A stretch of 42,054 bases of DNA from Patescibacteria group bacterium (GCA_027858235.1 JAQIDC010000064.1:1-42054), one strand, 5' to 3'. Counted from the stretch's first letter, positions 31,324 to 40,096 are shown. Notes: a model not told the origin generated them from the sequence alone. Made by a program: numbers and translations.

Positions 31324-32442
31324 ATGAAAAAAAATAAAACAAATTTTCTTATTTGGTTTTTTTATAAAACCGGAAATAAATTCAGGAACTTGGTATTTCG
31401 AAAACGGCTTGGCAGAAAAAGGTGGTCTGCAAAACTTATTATTTTTATTATGAGTTTTTTTGACTTTTTCCAAACAAGAGTTTATTTAAATACAGGCGAA
31501 GTTAATAAATTTGACCATTATGTTCCTAGGCTTTTATTGAATCGTTGGCGCATTGCTGAATCCGGTACAGATAAAGGGCAATTATATTGCTGGTCAAAAA
31601 ACAAAGCAATGATTGAAAAAACACCTATAAAAAGCGTTGCCGGTGAAATCGATTGGGAGGTTGCTAGCGCGAATGGAGAGCCAAGCGATTTTGTTCGAAA
31701 AAAGTTATTTGCTGAATTATTGGAAGATAAAGCTTCCAGCGTCATTAAAATAATTAATACTACAGATAATTTAGATTTAACGTATTTAGAGGAAAGCACG
31801 CTCGCTGTTTTTATTGGTCATCAAATAACAAGAGTTCCATTATTTCACGAATATCTACTGCGCTTTTTTTCAATCGGCTATTCCAAAGGACTTATTACGT
31901 ATAATGATTTGGGCAACAAAGAGGTTCTTACAAAAAAGGTCGCCAATAATGAAATAGGGATTACTTATGATCAATTATTAAAAAATAATATACACACAAG
32001 AGTTTCTGGAGGTAAACCACAAAAATTATTGTTATCATTAGTTATTGCCTCAGATGTAGGAGAAAAAATTAATCGAGGCAATTTACATATTTTAGAAATT
32101 CCTCAAAATTCCAATGATGAATTTGTTATTTCCGATAATCCTGTTATTTTTTTAGACTTCGAACGTCAATCTATTTTGCATTTTGTTCCTTGGTGGGAAA
32201 TAGGTAAAAAAGATTTTTGGATATTTATGCCAATTTCTCCTCGAAAGGCAATCTTTTACTGTTGTAAATCTAAAAAGAAAGACGGCCCAATAGAAAATAA
32301 TAATAATGACCTTGTTCAACTATTAAATTTCGGCCAATATTTATGCTGTACTGACAATGTTTTCTCTCGTAATATAAATATTCTAGAAAGCCACCTAAAA
32401 CTTTATTCCAAAGAATTACATAATCTAAATAAAAATATATGA
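31324..32442 (+). CDS. DUF4238-like protein, first gene of the LexA-linked operon
   Basis: 372 aa. After a basic, hydrophobic N-terminal extension (about 1-58, possible membrane-associated helix IIFIMSFFDFF) comes the DUF4238 pattern: FDHYVPRLLLNRW, GQLYCWSK, FVISDNPVIFLD and FWIFMPISPRKAIFY. DUF4238 proteins have no settled biochemical role and recur in defence-rich regions. The gene overlaps the next by 4 bp (ATGA). Confidence 0.75.
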   Translation: MKKNKTNFLIWFFYKTGNKFRNLVFRKRLGRKRWSAKLIIFIMSFFDFFQTRVYLNTGEVNKFDHYVPRLLLNRWRIAESGTDKGQLYCWSKNKAMIEKTPIKSVAGEIDWEVASANGEPSDFVRKKLFAELLEDKASSVIKIINTTDNLDLTYLEESTLAVFIGHQITRVPLFHEYLLRFFSIGYSKGLITYNDLGNKEVLTKKVANNEIGITYDQLLKNNIHTRVSGGKPQKLLLSLVIASDVGEKINRGNLHILEIPQNSNDEFVISDNPVIFLDFERQSILHFVPWWEIGKKDFWIFMPISPRKAIFYCCKSKKKDGPIENNNNDLVQLLNFGQYLCCTDNVFSRNINILESHLKLYSKELHNLNKNI

Positions 32443-33164
32443 CATTTCAAGATTTAATTGATACAGAGAACGAATTATTGCTAAAAGCTAAAAATGAGTA
32501 TGATAAAGAATATATTAACTGTCTTAATTTAGTTTCTTTGCTCCAAAATTTTATCAAGAGCACTAAACTTGATAGCTGGTTATTTAATATTTTTCTATCA
32601 TACATAAGAAAACATATCGTTTTAAGTTTTTTTTCAACCTTAAGACTACATCATGTTCAATCAGACGCTAATTTAAGACAAGCATTGGAAGCAACTTCCC
32701 TCGCTTGTTATTCGCTAGTTCATACTGAAAAAGAAAACTTCATGAAAGATGATAAAAATTTTAAAGATTATATCCTAAACAAGTCCTATAAATGGTTAGA
32801 GCAAAAATATCCAGATGCTTCGAAAGCAATAAAAATATCGAAAGACCAAATTAATTCAAGTTGCTCTCATGCCAGTCTTGCTTACGCATTTCAAGAATTT
32901 CAATTAGAAAGAGATAAATTTTCTTATTCGTTTTTTGATAAAGATGATAAAGATTTAGTTAAGGCATATTTATGGAATATTGCTCATATTTCCGGCAATA
33001 TTATGGATATTATTTATGGAGTAAATAGAGATAGCAATATGCTTATTTTTACCAATGATTTTATTTCCAAGTTAAGAGAATACCGGAAAATAAATGATGA
33101 GATAAAAGCTGAATCATTAAATAAGGAAAAATTCAAAAAACATCTAGAACGACCAAGACAATGA
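32439..33164 (+). CDS. All-helical protein of unknown function, second gene
   Basis: 241 aa, predicted alpha-helical without membrane segment after the N-terminus. The block LSFFSTLRLHHVQSDANLRQALEATSLACYSL resembles the helical core of DUF5677-like proteins, but no certain family match can be claimed. Overlaps both neighbours by 4 bp (ATGA), so all three products are made in fixed ratio. Confidence 0.65.
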   Translation: MTFQDLIDTENELLLKAKNEYDKEYINCLNLVSLLQNFIKSTKLDSWLFNIFLSYIRKHIVLSFFSTLRLHHVQSDANLRQALEATSLACYSLVHTEKENFMKDDKNFKDYILNKSYKWLEQKYPDASKAIKISKDQINSSCSHASLAYAFQEFQLERDKFSYSFFDKDDKDLVKAYLWNIAHISGNIMDIIYGVNRDSNMLIFTNDFISKLREYRKINDEIKAESLNKEKFKKHLERPRQ

Positions 33165-34696
33165 AAAAAGAAGTTTACAATTTATATAAGCCACTCAGAA
33201 ATCATCTCAGGCCGGTTGGTATTGAAAATGCTTTTTATGCGATTTGGGCCTATTTGAATTTTTTTCAGTTTAACAACGCTATTCCAAATAACATACAGGT
33301 AGATAAGATTATTACCGATAGCAAAAACGATGCTAGAAGATTTTTATCAGAATGGGAGCTGTCATTGTTGGCAAGGGAAATGATAGTCAACGGACAAGAA
33401 AATTTAAGTGGTGCGACAAAAAATTTTCAGAATTACAACTATTTTTCTAATGCAATAAATAAAATAAAAGAGTTCGAAAGCAACTTAAGCAAATTATATA
33501 TAAATAAAAATAATATTTTAACTGAATTACGTAGATTGTCACATAGACAATTCCCTTGGCAACAAAAACCCAACTCTGTAGATTTTATTAGATACTATAA
33601 AATATATAATAATGAACGATTAAAAGAAATAGCTGAGAATAAATTAAAATTATCAATTCAACAATGGTACACAATCGGAACAGCAATTACAGGTGGCATT
33701 CTTTCACATCCAAAATTGAACATAGACTCTGAAATAACCATAGCCGGAATTACAAAAAAACATTTCGATATTTTTATAAATTTCACATCTACTAATTTAA
33801 CAGATTTAAAGGAGATAATTCAGAGAGATGTTGATTATGATGACCAATATGTATATGCATTTAACCCTCTTGAATATTACCCGTTGATAAAAATAAAAAA
33901 ATATTATTATTGTCCAATAATTACTTTTTTAATTTGGCGGATGACATCCGGAATTTATTTTGATTTAGTAAATGAAAAAAATTTTGGCAATAATTTTGGA
34001 TTCGCCTTTCAAGATTATATAGAAGAAATTTCTAAAAAGGTTTTTAAAAATAAAAAAATAGCTTTTATCCCTGAAGAGAAATATTATGTAAATACAAAAA
34101 CTCAAAAAGATAGTGTCGATTTTATAATAAAGAAAAATAACTTAGCATTTTTTGTTGAAGCCAAAGCAAAAAGAATTCAGAACAAATCAAAGACCCAATT
34201 ATTATCAAACGAAACAATGGAAAAAGATTTGAATATTCTTGCTGAAGATATTTTGCAGATATATAAAACAATAAGAGATTACAAAAACGGATGCTATAAG
34301 CATTTCAAATATGACAAATCGATAATCATATATCCCTTATTAGTTACTCTTGAAGACTGGTATTTGTTCGGTGAAGATGTAAATAATTTAAAAGAAAAAG
34401 TAAAACAAAAATTAATTACCGCTAAATTATCATTAAATTGTTTAGATGAGATGCCTTATACCACCTGCTCAATAAAAAATTATGAACATCTAGTACAAGT
34501 TATAAATAATATAGAAATCAATGTTATTATGAATGATTGGTTTAAGCCTGAGCATAACGGGCATAATTTTGGTCAATTTTTATTTTCAAATTATTCAAAG
34601 CATTTTAAATCACTAGACTATTTTTTTCCAAATGATTTTGAAAATATATACCCAGATCAGGTTATGAAAAAACCACCCATTCCTGAGCAGTTCTAG
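33161..34696 (+). CDS. PD-(D/E)XK nuclease-like protein, third gene
   Basis: 511 aa. The C-terminal half has a PD-(D/E)XK core: GFAFQDYIEEISKKVF, then DSVDFIIKK (Asp320) and FFVEAKAKR (Glu333-Ala-Lys335). Residues 1-270 are of unknown fold and end in a hydrophobic stretch (YYYCPIITFLIWRM). Likely the effector of the operon, cutting nucleic acid, with the two upstream proteins as sensors or partners; this is inference. The last codons border the second recombinase unit. Confidence 0.75.
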   Translation: MKKEVYNLYKPLRNHLRPVGIENAFYAIWAYLNFFQFNNAIPNNIQVDKIITDSKNDARRFLSEWELSLLAREMIVNGQENLSGATKNFQNYNYFSNAINKIKEFESNLSKLYINKNNILTELRRLSHRQFPWQQKPNSVDFIRYYKIYNNERLKEIAENKLKLSIQQWYTIGTAITGGILSHPKLNIDSEITIAGITKKHFDIFINFTSTNLTDLKEIIQRDVDYDDQYVYAFNPLEYYPLIKIKKYYYCPIITFLIWRMTSGIYFDLVNEKNFGNNFGFAFQDYIEEISKKVFKNKKIAFIPEEKYYVNTKTQKDSVDFIIKKNNLAFFVEAKAKRIQNKSKTQLLSNETMEKDLNILAEDILQIYKTIRDYKNGCYKHFKYDKSIIIYPLLVTLEDWYLFGEDVNNLKEKVKQKLITAKLSLNCLDEMPYTTCSIKNYEHLVQVINNIEINVIMNDWFKPEHNGHNFGQFLFSNYSKHFKSLDYFFPNDFENIYPDQVMKKPPIPEQF

Positions 34697-34806
34697 TCAA
34701 TTCCCAACAGTTCCCAATTTCCTCCCATTCCACCCCGTGTAACCCCGTTCTTGCCCGATTCTCACCATTTGTGAGCCGTTCATCATGATTAACTTAAATA
34801 ACCATA

Positions 34807-36453
34807 TTACACCGAATATTCCCCAATCTTTGGCACGATATAATATCGGTCTAGCTCCTGGAAGTAGGTTATAATCAGCTTCACTACCCCCCGCATATCG
34901 ATACAAAGCCTGGTGTAAGCCGGGTTTTGTTTTGTCTTTACAAGGGTTTTCTCTGGTTCGAGCGTAGCAAATTTGGCCTCTAGGGGTTTAAGATACTTTT
35001 CAATCGCCAAGATGTGATTATGCGGTTGTATTAGCAATTTTCTTGTACTTAGCATTCGGTTCGAGCCTAATCTGTTAATGATGGCTCTACGTGTATCATC
35101 GTCACCTTTTTTGAACTTGATTAAAGCGCGCGTGGCGAATTTAACGTCTTCCAATTTTTCATCGTTCGTGGAATTTTGGCCTTTAAGAGAGGTGATTTTC
35201 TCTTGTAACAAGTTTATCTCTTTTTCATAGTCATTTCGTTGATCCGTGAACTCATCGTCTGAAATTAAACCTCTGCAACTTAATTTGGTTAAGTTGCTTT
35301 TTTCTTGTTTCTTCTTCTCGATCTTCTTGTTGAGATTATCAATGATATTTTGTCTTTCTTCTGGGTCTTCGTTTTTTGTCTCTTTCATAATTTTGAATAA
35401 CAATTTTTGAAAGTCTGGCAGAAGATCATATTTTTCTAATTCCTTTTCAATTTGTTCTTCTAGCACAGGAAGACTAACAGCTTTCTCTTGGCAGTTTATA
35501 CGAGGCTTCTTGTGATTACAGCGATAATATACAAATGTTTTTTCTTTACCAGTTTTTTTGATTATTTTTGTTTTTTTGTCAGCACTAACTAGAGACCCAC
35601 AATTTGCACAACGGATTAATCCAGTATAGGCAAACTTGTTCTTTCTCATTCTAGGTCTACCTTTTTTGCCAAGTAGTTCTTGTATCTGGTCGAATTCTTT
35701 CAAAGTGATCATTGCTTTGTGTTTGCCTTGTTTTTGTTTTCCGTCATATTGAATAATGCCTGCATAAAAAGGATTGGTAAATATTCGATACATGGAACAA
35801 CGAGAAAGTTCTTTATTTTTGATTCGTGTTTTAAAATCCCATTCGTCATTTAATATATCAAGGACTTTTGGAACCGAATAGTTGCCAGTGAGCATTAAGT
35901 CAAAAGCTTTTCGTAAGCAATCAAATCTTTTTCTATCAACTTTGATAATCCGATAACCCTTGTCTTTGAGCATGACATTTTTGTAACCATTCGGAGCAAT
36001 GTTTGGTTGCCAGCCCATTTGGAATTTCTTTTCTAGTCCACGTCGAACATCCTTTCCTAGTTTGGAAGAAAAGTATTGTGATTGAGATAATGCCAGTTGC
36101 AACATCATAATTCCTTCGGGAGAATTATCAAAATTGTATGATACGAATTTCAAATCATCAATTACACCAGTTCGTACCAAGTAAGTTATAGTCGAAGCGT
36201 CAATCTCGTTTCTGGACAGTCTATCAGGGTGCCAAGCGATTATTCCCGTGGCTTCGCCTTTTCGTATTCGCTTGATCATACTTTCGAACACAGGGCGATT
36301 GTAAGGTTTAAAAGCAGAGTGTTTTTCTTCCAGAACTTCCAAAATATCAAGATCGCTAAAAAACTCTTTCGCTTTGTCTAATTGACTGGAAATAGATAGG
36401 GCTTGTTTTTCTTCGCCCTCACTTGATTTTCTTACATAAACAAAATACTTCAT
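34807..36453 (-). CDS. Large serine recombinase 2
   Basis: 548 aa. Catalytic N-terminus FVYVRKSSEGEEKQALSISSQ (Ser10), WHPDRLSRNEIDAS, recombinase domain (about 150-265), zinc ribbon (CANCGS ... YYRCNHK ... NCQ) and a coiled coil (about 365-450). Same architecture as recombinase 1 but clearly diverged, so it belongs to a separate integration event. Unlike recombinase 1 its 3' end does not run into a tRNA. Confidence 0.92.
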   Translation of the reverse strand: MKYFVYVRKSSEGEEKQALSISSQLDKAKEFFSDLDILEVLEEKHSAFKPYNRPVFESMIKRIRKGEATGIIAWHPDRLSRNEIDASTITYLVRTGVIDDLKFVSYNFDNSPEGIMMLQLALSQSQYFSSKLGKDVRRGLEKKFQMGWQPNIAPNGYKNVMLKDKGYRIIKVDRKRFDCLRKAFDLMLTGNYSVPKVLDILNDEWDFKTRIKNKELSRCSMYRIFTNPFYAGIIQYDGKQKQGKHKAMITLKEFDQIQELLGKKGRPRMRKNKFAYTGLIRCANCGSLVSADKKTKIIKKTGKEKTFVYYRCNHKKPRINCQEKAVSLPVLEEQIEKELEKYDLLPDFQKLLFKIMKETKNEDPEERQNIIDNLNKKIEKKKQEKSNLTKLSCRGLISDDEFTDQRNDYEKEINLLQEKITSLKGQNSTNDEKLEDVKFATRALIKFKKGDDDTRRAIINRLGSNRMLSTRKLLIQPHNHILAIEKYLKPLEAKFATLEPEKTLVKTKQNPAYTRLCIDMRGVVKLIITYFQELDRYYIVPKIGEYSV

Positions 36454-36474
36454 ACAATTATTTATAATAAATCT

Positions 36475-36503
36475 TTGACAATTAGCTGTTTGTTAATTAT
36501 TAT
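36475..36503 (+). promoter_or_regulatory. Promoter of the 36554-37258 gene
   Basis: TTGACA, 17-nt spacer, TATTAT: near-consensus sigma70 promoter, about 50 nt before the start codon. Confidence 0.7.
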
Positions 36504-36553
36504 TGAGATATAGCAATGATTAAAATCTAACTTTTTTATAGGGGGGGGTGGTC

Positions 36554-37258
36554 ATGGAGATTTGGTTGTTTATTATCGTTCTTTCGCATGTGTTTTTATC
36601 TTTATTCCAGTGGATTAAAAACAACCGATACGGTGTAAGAAAAAACATCGTGAAAGTTGGCTTTTCTCTTCGTGTAGTCATGTTTGTAAAGGATTATGTT
36701 GTAATGCTTACAATTGTGACTGTTTCTATTGTTTATCTTTTTGACGGTAGCTATTCATTCTTAATGAAGGTTAAGTTTCCGTCATCGATCTCCTACATGG
36801 GAATATTTTTAGCCCTAACCTCTGTTGTGCTAAAAGCTTGGTCCTATGGAACGATAAACAAAAACTGGTCAGCAACAATGGCAATATACCGACAACATGA
36901 ACTTGTGACCTGGGGTCCGTATGCCCATGTCAGACATCCAATTTATACAAGTTATGTACTTATGACTATTGGTGCGTTTTTCTTGTCAGGGATCCTAGCC
37001 TTTCTGTTGCTTGGGACATTGTACATTTTGATAAATTTAATTCGCGTGAAAAAAGAGGAAAAAGAACTTGGTCGAATTTTTGACCGAACACACAAAGTAT
37101 ACAAAAGAAGAGTGGGAATGTTCATTCCCAAAAGTGTGCAAGTTACATGCATAGTTGTTTTATTGCTATGCAATGTTGTGGGCATGATTGATGAGTTTCT
37201 TTTTTTGTTAACCGGCAATTCTTTCACCTTACAGTGGTTTGCATATCTGCTGACATAA
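36554..37258 (+). CDS. Isoprenylcysteine carboxyl methyltransferase-like membrane protein
   Basis: 234 aa from the ATG at 36554, chosen over a GTG 6 nt upstream because the purine run AGGGGGGGG then has normal spacing. About five transmembrane helices. GPYAHVRHPIYTSYVLMTIGAFFLSG and the later KKEEKELGRIFDRTHKVYKRRVGMFIP are the conserved C-terminal half of the ICMT/phospholipid-methyltransferase-like family. Likely a SAM-dependent methyltransferase in the membrane; substrate unknown. Cargo gene with its own strong promoter and terminator. Confidence 0.8.
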   Translation: MEIWLFIIVLSHVFLSLFQWIKNNRYGVRKNIVKVGFSLRVVMFVKDYVVMLTIVTVSIVYLFDGSYSFLMKVKFPSSISYMGIFLALTSVVLKAWSYGTINKNWSATMAIYRQHELVTWGPYAHVRHPIYTSYVLMTIGAFFLSGILAFLLLGTLYILINLIRVKKEEKELGRIFDRTHKVYKRRVGMFIPKSVQVTCIVVLLLCNVVGMIDEFLFLLTGNSFTLQWFAYLLT

Positions 37259-37282
37259 CACTATGGAAGATTGCAATGCTCT

Positions 37283-37316
37283 TGGGCAGCTGATATTTAG
37301 CTGCCCATTATTTTTT
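37283..37316 (+). terminator. Intrinsic terminator of the methyltransferase-like gene
   Basis: TGGGCAGCT, loop GATATTT, AGCTGCCCA then TTATTTTTTT. Confidence 0.85.
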
Positions 37317-37337
37317 TCAAAGATTAAAAACAAAAAA

Positions 37338-37458
37338 GGACGGTTCTAGCTTACCCGAAACAATTACCAAAAAGATAACTTCATCGGAAGAACCGCCCAT
37401 CTCTGGGATGTAGTTATAAAAAAATCCTCTTGGTATTATTTTATTGTTTCGAGTAAGC
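37338..37458. other. 120-nt nested, possibly pseudoknotted structure near the rep gene
   Basis: Outer stem: GCTTACCCGAAACAAT (37349-37364) with ATTGTTTCGAGTAAGC (37443-37458), 15 of 16 pairs, continued by TACCAA (37365-37370) with TTGGTA (37430-37435) across a 7-nt bulge. Inner stem: ATAACTTCATC (37375-37385) with GATGTAGTTAT (37407-37417), 10 of 11. The inner loop contains AGAACCG (37389-37395), complementary to CGGTTCT (37341-37347) just outside the outer stem. Candidate rolling-circle origin or structured RNA. Confidence 0.6.
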
Positions 37459-37480
37459 ATTTATATAGTAGCAGAATTAT

Positions 37481-37648
37481 TTAATTTCTCAAGACCTCTA
37501 GGTCTTTTTTGTATATAGGGCTATATACGATTTTTCCTAGTTCAACTAGGTCTTCTAGTAGTGAATAAGCTTTTTCATAGCTTATCTCTTCGTTGAAATT
37601 TTTCTTGTAGAGTCTTTGGTATTCCAAAACATATTTTTCTTTGAGCAT
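37481..37648 (-). CDS. Tiny CPR mobile-element protein, 55 aa, overlapping rep
   Basis: ATG at 37648, stop at 37481. Sequence MLKEKYVLEYQRLYKKNFNE followed by EISYEKAYSLLEDLVELGKIV. The first 67 nt overlap the 3' end of the HUH gene in another frame. Related to the 48-aa gene at 22630-22776 of element 1 (LY-x-K, then a KA/EA-x-x-L-LL helix). Two short helices, soluble. Function unknown, but its recurrence in both elements argues that it is real. Confidence 0.6.
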   Translation of the reverse strand: MLKEKYVLEYQRLYKKNFNEEISYEKAYSLLEDLVELGKIVYSPIYKKDLEVLRN

Positions 37649-38508
37649 TTTTGTTTTGCAATGTTCAAAATAACAGGTATGTCCTCTGGAAGCGTGTAAG
37701 CGGAATAATTAATCGTGCCTGCATACTCGCTTGAAAAAGTTTTTTCAAATACAGGCTTAAGTCCGCTTATGTGTTGTTCATGAAATAGTACAGCTTTGTA
37801 ACCAGTTAACTCAACTGGTTTTTTGAGTTTTTGAGAACAAAAGAATTTCTTCTTGCCAAACATTCGTCGGTCAAACATATCTTTGCCTAGGTACTTACAA
37901 AAGTAAGCCCCCATGTTCGTGACTTGATCAACTTTCTTAATTTTGATAAAGCCATATTTCCAATAGCGGAGAGCAAACCATCTTTCCCAACTAAACAAAT
38001 CCTTGAGATCCTTGGTTTGGGGCATTTCCAAGTTACAAAGCAGGTGATAGTGAGCTGACCCGCCTTTCTCTTTTCGTCTTCCATGATAGTCAACATCTTT
38101 TTGAAATTCAACCACGGCAATATATTCAAAGGATGTTCTTTTTCGAATAATCCTTTTCATCGCCTGGTTAAAAAGATAATTGGCTTTTGTGAGATCGGTG
38201 GTGCTTTCGGCAAAAGTGAGAGTTAAAAACTTATCCAAGCTCGGGTTTGAGTTTGTTAGTCGACGAATGTTTGTTCTGGTACGAGAGATTGAGAATTTGC
38301 TTTTGATCTTGTGTTCGGCTTCTTGCTCTTTAATACGTTTGAGTTCTTTTTTGTACTCATTCATATCGAGCTGACCTTTGAACACTTTTTTCTCTTTCTT
38401 CTTTCTCTCTTTTCTTTTGTATCCTCGTAGGACTTCCTTATCCTTGTAATCGTATACTTCGATTTCTTTTCCTGATTTAATCACTTTAAAATCGTAGGAT
38501 TCGGCCAT
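37582..38508 (-). CDS. HUH rolling-circle replication initiator
   Basis: 308 aa. Motif I FLTLTF (94-99), the HUH motif HYH (153-155, in GSAHYHLLCNL) and the catalytic-Tyr motif with AYFCKYLGKD (Tyr202, Lys205) occur in the order of rolling-circle Rep proteins. A very basic N-terminal region (about 25-75) may bind DNA. It should nick an origin and attach through tyrosine, so element 2 is probably an integrated rolling-circle plasmid or phage. A structured element lies about 120 nt after its stop. Confidence 0.85.
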   Translation of the reverse strand: MAESYDFKVIKSGKEIEVYDYKDKEVLRGYKRKERKKKEKKVFKGQLDMNEYKKELKRIKEQEAEHKIKSKFSISRTRTNIRRLTNSNPSLDKFLTLTFAESTTDLTKANYLFNQAMKRIIRKRTSFEYIAVVEFQKDVDYHGRRKEKGGSAHYHLLCNLEMPQTKDLKDLFSWERWFALRYWKYGFIKIKKVDQVTNMGAYFCKYLGKDMFDRRMFGKKKFFCSQKLKKPVELTGYKAVLFHEQHISGLKPVFEKTFSSEYAGTINYSAYTLPEDIPVILNIAKQKCSKKNMFWNTKDSTRKISTKR

Positions 38509-38598
38509 AGGTTAAATTGTAGAATGTGCCATAACAAAGAGTACCGTAGTAGCGGTTAGATGTGTGTATATAATCCAGTTATAGAAGAGAGAACGGGA

Positions 38599-38841
38599 CT
38601 ATTGATTGTCTTTGAGTAGCTCAATTACTTCTTCCTCGGTAAAGCCAGAACCAAGTTTTGGATCGATTCCAGTTTTTGTGGCTTGACCCATGTTGAGGCC
38701 AGTTCTGTATAGTCCGTATTTCTCGATAAATTCGGGCTTCACACGAACGAAATATACAGCACCGTTATAACCGAGCTTTTTATTTATGAGATTAACGAAA
38801 TTATTCGCTAATTCTTTATCATTGGTATTAAAGTATGGCAT
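38599..38841 (-). CDS. Hypothetical 80-aa protein upstream of rep
   Basis: 80 aa, soluble, no recognised domain; mixed alpha/beta with GYNGAVYFVRVKPEFIEKYG and a GSGFTEEEVIELLK C-terminus. It precedes the HUH gene in the same direction with a gap of 90 bp and probably belongs to the same replication module. Confidence 0.55.
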   Translation of the reverse strand: MPYFNTNDKELANNFVNLINKKLGYNGAVYFVRVKPEFIEKYGLYRTGLNMGQATKTGIDPKLGSGFTEEEVIELLKDNQ

Positions 38842-38920
38842 ATTATTGTTTTTTATTATTTATGTTCAAAATAACAGTCAAAGGGAGCTTTTGTTTTTCT
38901 GCTTTTTCAATCGGCACGAC

Positions 38921-38960
38921 ATCTTTTTCGGGCGGGTGGGCAAACCCACCCGAAAAAGAT
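38921..38960. other. GC-rich hairpin
   Basis: ATCTTTTTCGGG, an extra CGGG, TGGG, loop CAAA, then CCCACCCGAAAAAGAT: 16-bp stem. No T-run on the 3' side of either strand beyond the arms, so more likely an origin- or repeat-type hairpin than a terminator. Confidence 0.6.
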
Positions 38961-38996
38961 ATTCATTGCCATACTGATTAAAACAGTTTAGGGCAA

Positions 38997-39023
38997 ACAA
39001 AAAAGTCCCCAACTTGGGACTTT
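38997..39023 (-). terminator. Intrinsic terminator of the 39142-40074 gene
   Basis: Minus strand AAAGTCCC, loop AAGTTG, GGGACTTTTTTG. A further inverted repeat TCGGATC / GATCCGA lies at 39031-39065. Otherwise 38842-39141 holds no gene. Confidence 0.7.
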
Positions 39024-39141
39024 GAATAGTTCGGATCCCAAGCAAAACATCTTTACTCGATCCGATCTTTTTACACTTTGATCTTTGGTTTCGGAACTAA
39101 TTAAAATTATAGCAGACAATATCTGCGTTGTCAAAGTTGGT

Positions 39142-40074
39142 TTATTTCTGTTTTTTCTCTGGTTTTAAAATATCGCTTAAAACTTTTTCTGGATTCTCTG
39201 CCTTCCACAAATCCATATTTAAATCATCAACGCTCTTCTCTAGTTTTTTCAAATAACTAACAATACCTTCTTTTCTAACAATATCAATATTTTTGTAGCC
39301 CCCATTTTGCTTATAAATTAATTTTTGTTCTGCAACATCTTTCTCTCTTCCATTTTTTGCATAACGATTATAGAGTGTGTTGAATGAGTATAAAGAATTA
39401 ACAGAATTTTCTTCCGCATCTTCCTTAGCCTCTTCTTTGGTTATTTCATATTTTTGACTTCTGAAAAAGTGTTTATATTGAAGGTAGTTTGTTTTTTTAA
39501 TAGATAACCTTTTATCATAGGTTGCTAAAAAAATTGGAGCGTTTACAAATAAGGCTTTTATGAAAAGTGCATTTTCTTCATCATATCTATTATTTGCAAT
39601 TACAGATATGCTTGATTTTACAACTTTTGAAACCCCGTCTTTTATTTGAGTATTGTTGGTAGGTTTTTTGCTACCTTTTTTAAAGGCTATAAAATTATTG
39701 GCTAAAGGAATTCTTGAATCTAATAAATAAAAATTATTAAAGAAATTATTCTTAACCTCACTATTAACAAAACTAGGATAATACTCTAAAAAACTATAAT
39801 ATCGAGCTGGGCTTGCTTCAGGACAAATAAAAATCCAGCAATCCTCTTTGCTTTGTTTACACTCAATAGTCAGATACACCTTCACCCCGTTAATATTTTT
39901 AGTAGCCAATAGGTCATACTCCCTGTCCTTATTTTCTTCCAGGTCATAAAAGGCATTATTTATTTCAACCTTAAATCCATTTTTTTCAAGAGTTTCCTTT
40001 GCAGACATTTCAAACGGAAACCCTGTAGATTCTAAAAATTTTTTTACATCCTCAGATGAAATTTCTGATGTCAT
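39142..40074 (-). CDS. PD-(D/E)XK nuclease-like protein
   Basis: 310 aa. SAKETLEKNGFKVEIN, then DREYDLLATKN (Asp54) and VYLTIECKQS (Glu71-Cys-Lys73) form a PD-(D/E)XK-like core, as in restriction-endonuclease-like proteins. The region after residue 90 is unassigned; the C-terminal 60 residues are charged and helical. No methyltransferase adjoins it. It could be a defence nuclease working with the AAA+ ATPase encoded upstream on the same strand. Confidence 0.65.
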   Translation of the reverse strand: MTSEISSEDVKKFLESTGFPFEMSAKETLEKNGFKVEINNAFYDLEENKDREYDLLATKNINGVKVYLTIECKQSKEDCWIFICPEASPARYYSFLEYYPSFVNSEVKNNFFNNFYLLDSRIPLANNFIAFKKGSKKPTNNTQIKDGVSKVVKSSISVIANNRYDEENALFIKALFVNAPIFLATYDKRLSIKKTNYLQYKHFFRSQKYEITKEEAKEDAEENSVNSLYSFNTLYNRYAKNGREKDVAEQKLIYKQNGGYKNIDIVRKEGIVSYLKKLEKSVDDLNMDLWKAENPEKVLSDILKPEKKQK

Positions 40075-40096
40075 ATTTAAACTTAATTATTTTTGT

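Larger units (their letters stand above)
20831..34696. mobile_element. Integrative element 1 at tRNA-Asp (right end uncertain)
   Basis: Starts at tRNA-Asp with a large serine recombinase. It continues with a HTH replication-type gene, small CPR mobile-element proteins, PD-(D/E)XK and DUF5677 genes, a full type IIS restriction-modification system, a LexA-like repressor and a three-gene operon. No second copy of the tRNA-Asp 3' end is visible in the window, so the right boundary is set only by the start of the next recombinase unit. Confidence 0.6.

Noticed and set aside
34697-34906. 69-aa frame at the 3' end of recombinase 2
   Set aside because: It is an overlapping frame of the recombinase gene and its junction DNA, without ribosome binding site or recognisable content.
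37338-37385. PreQ1-I riboswitch (GGTTCTAGC followed by ACCC and an A-run)
   Set aside because: The P1 stem is only about three pairs and the tail lacks the CTA that forms the second pseudoknot stem; the sequence is explained better by the larger nested structure.
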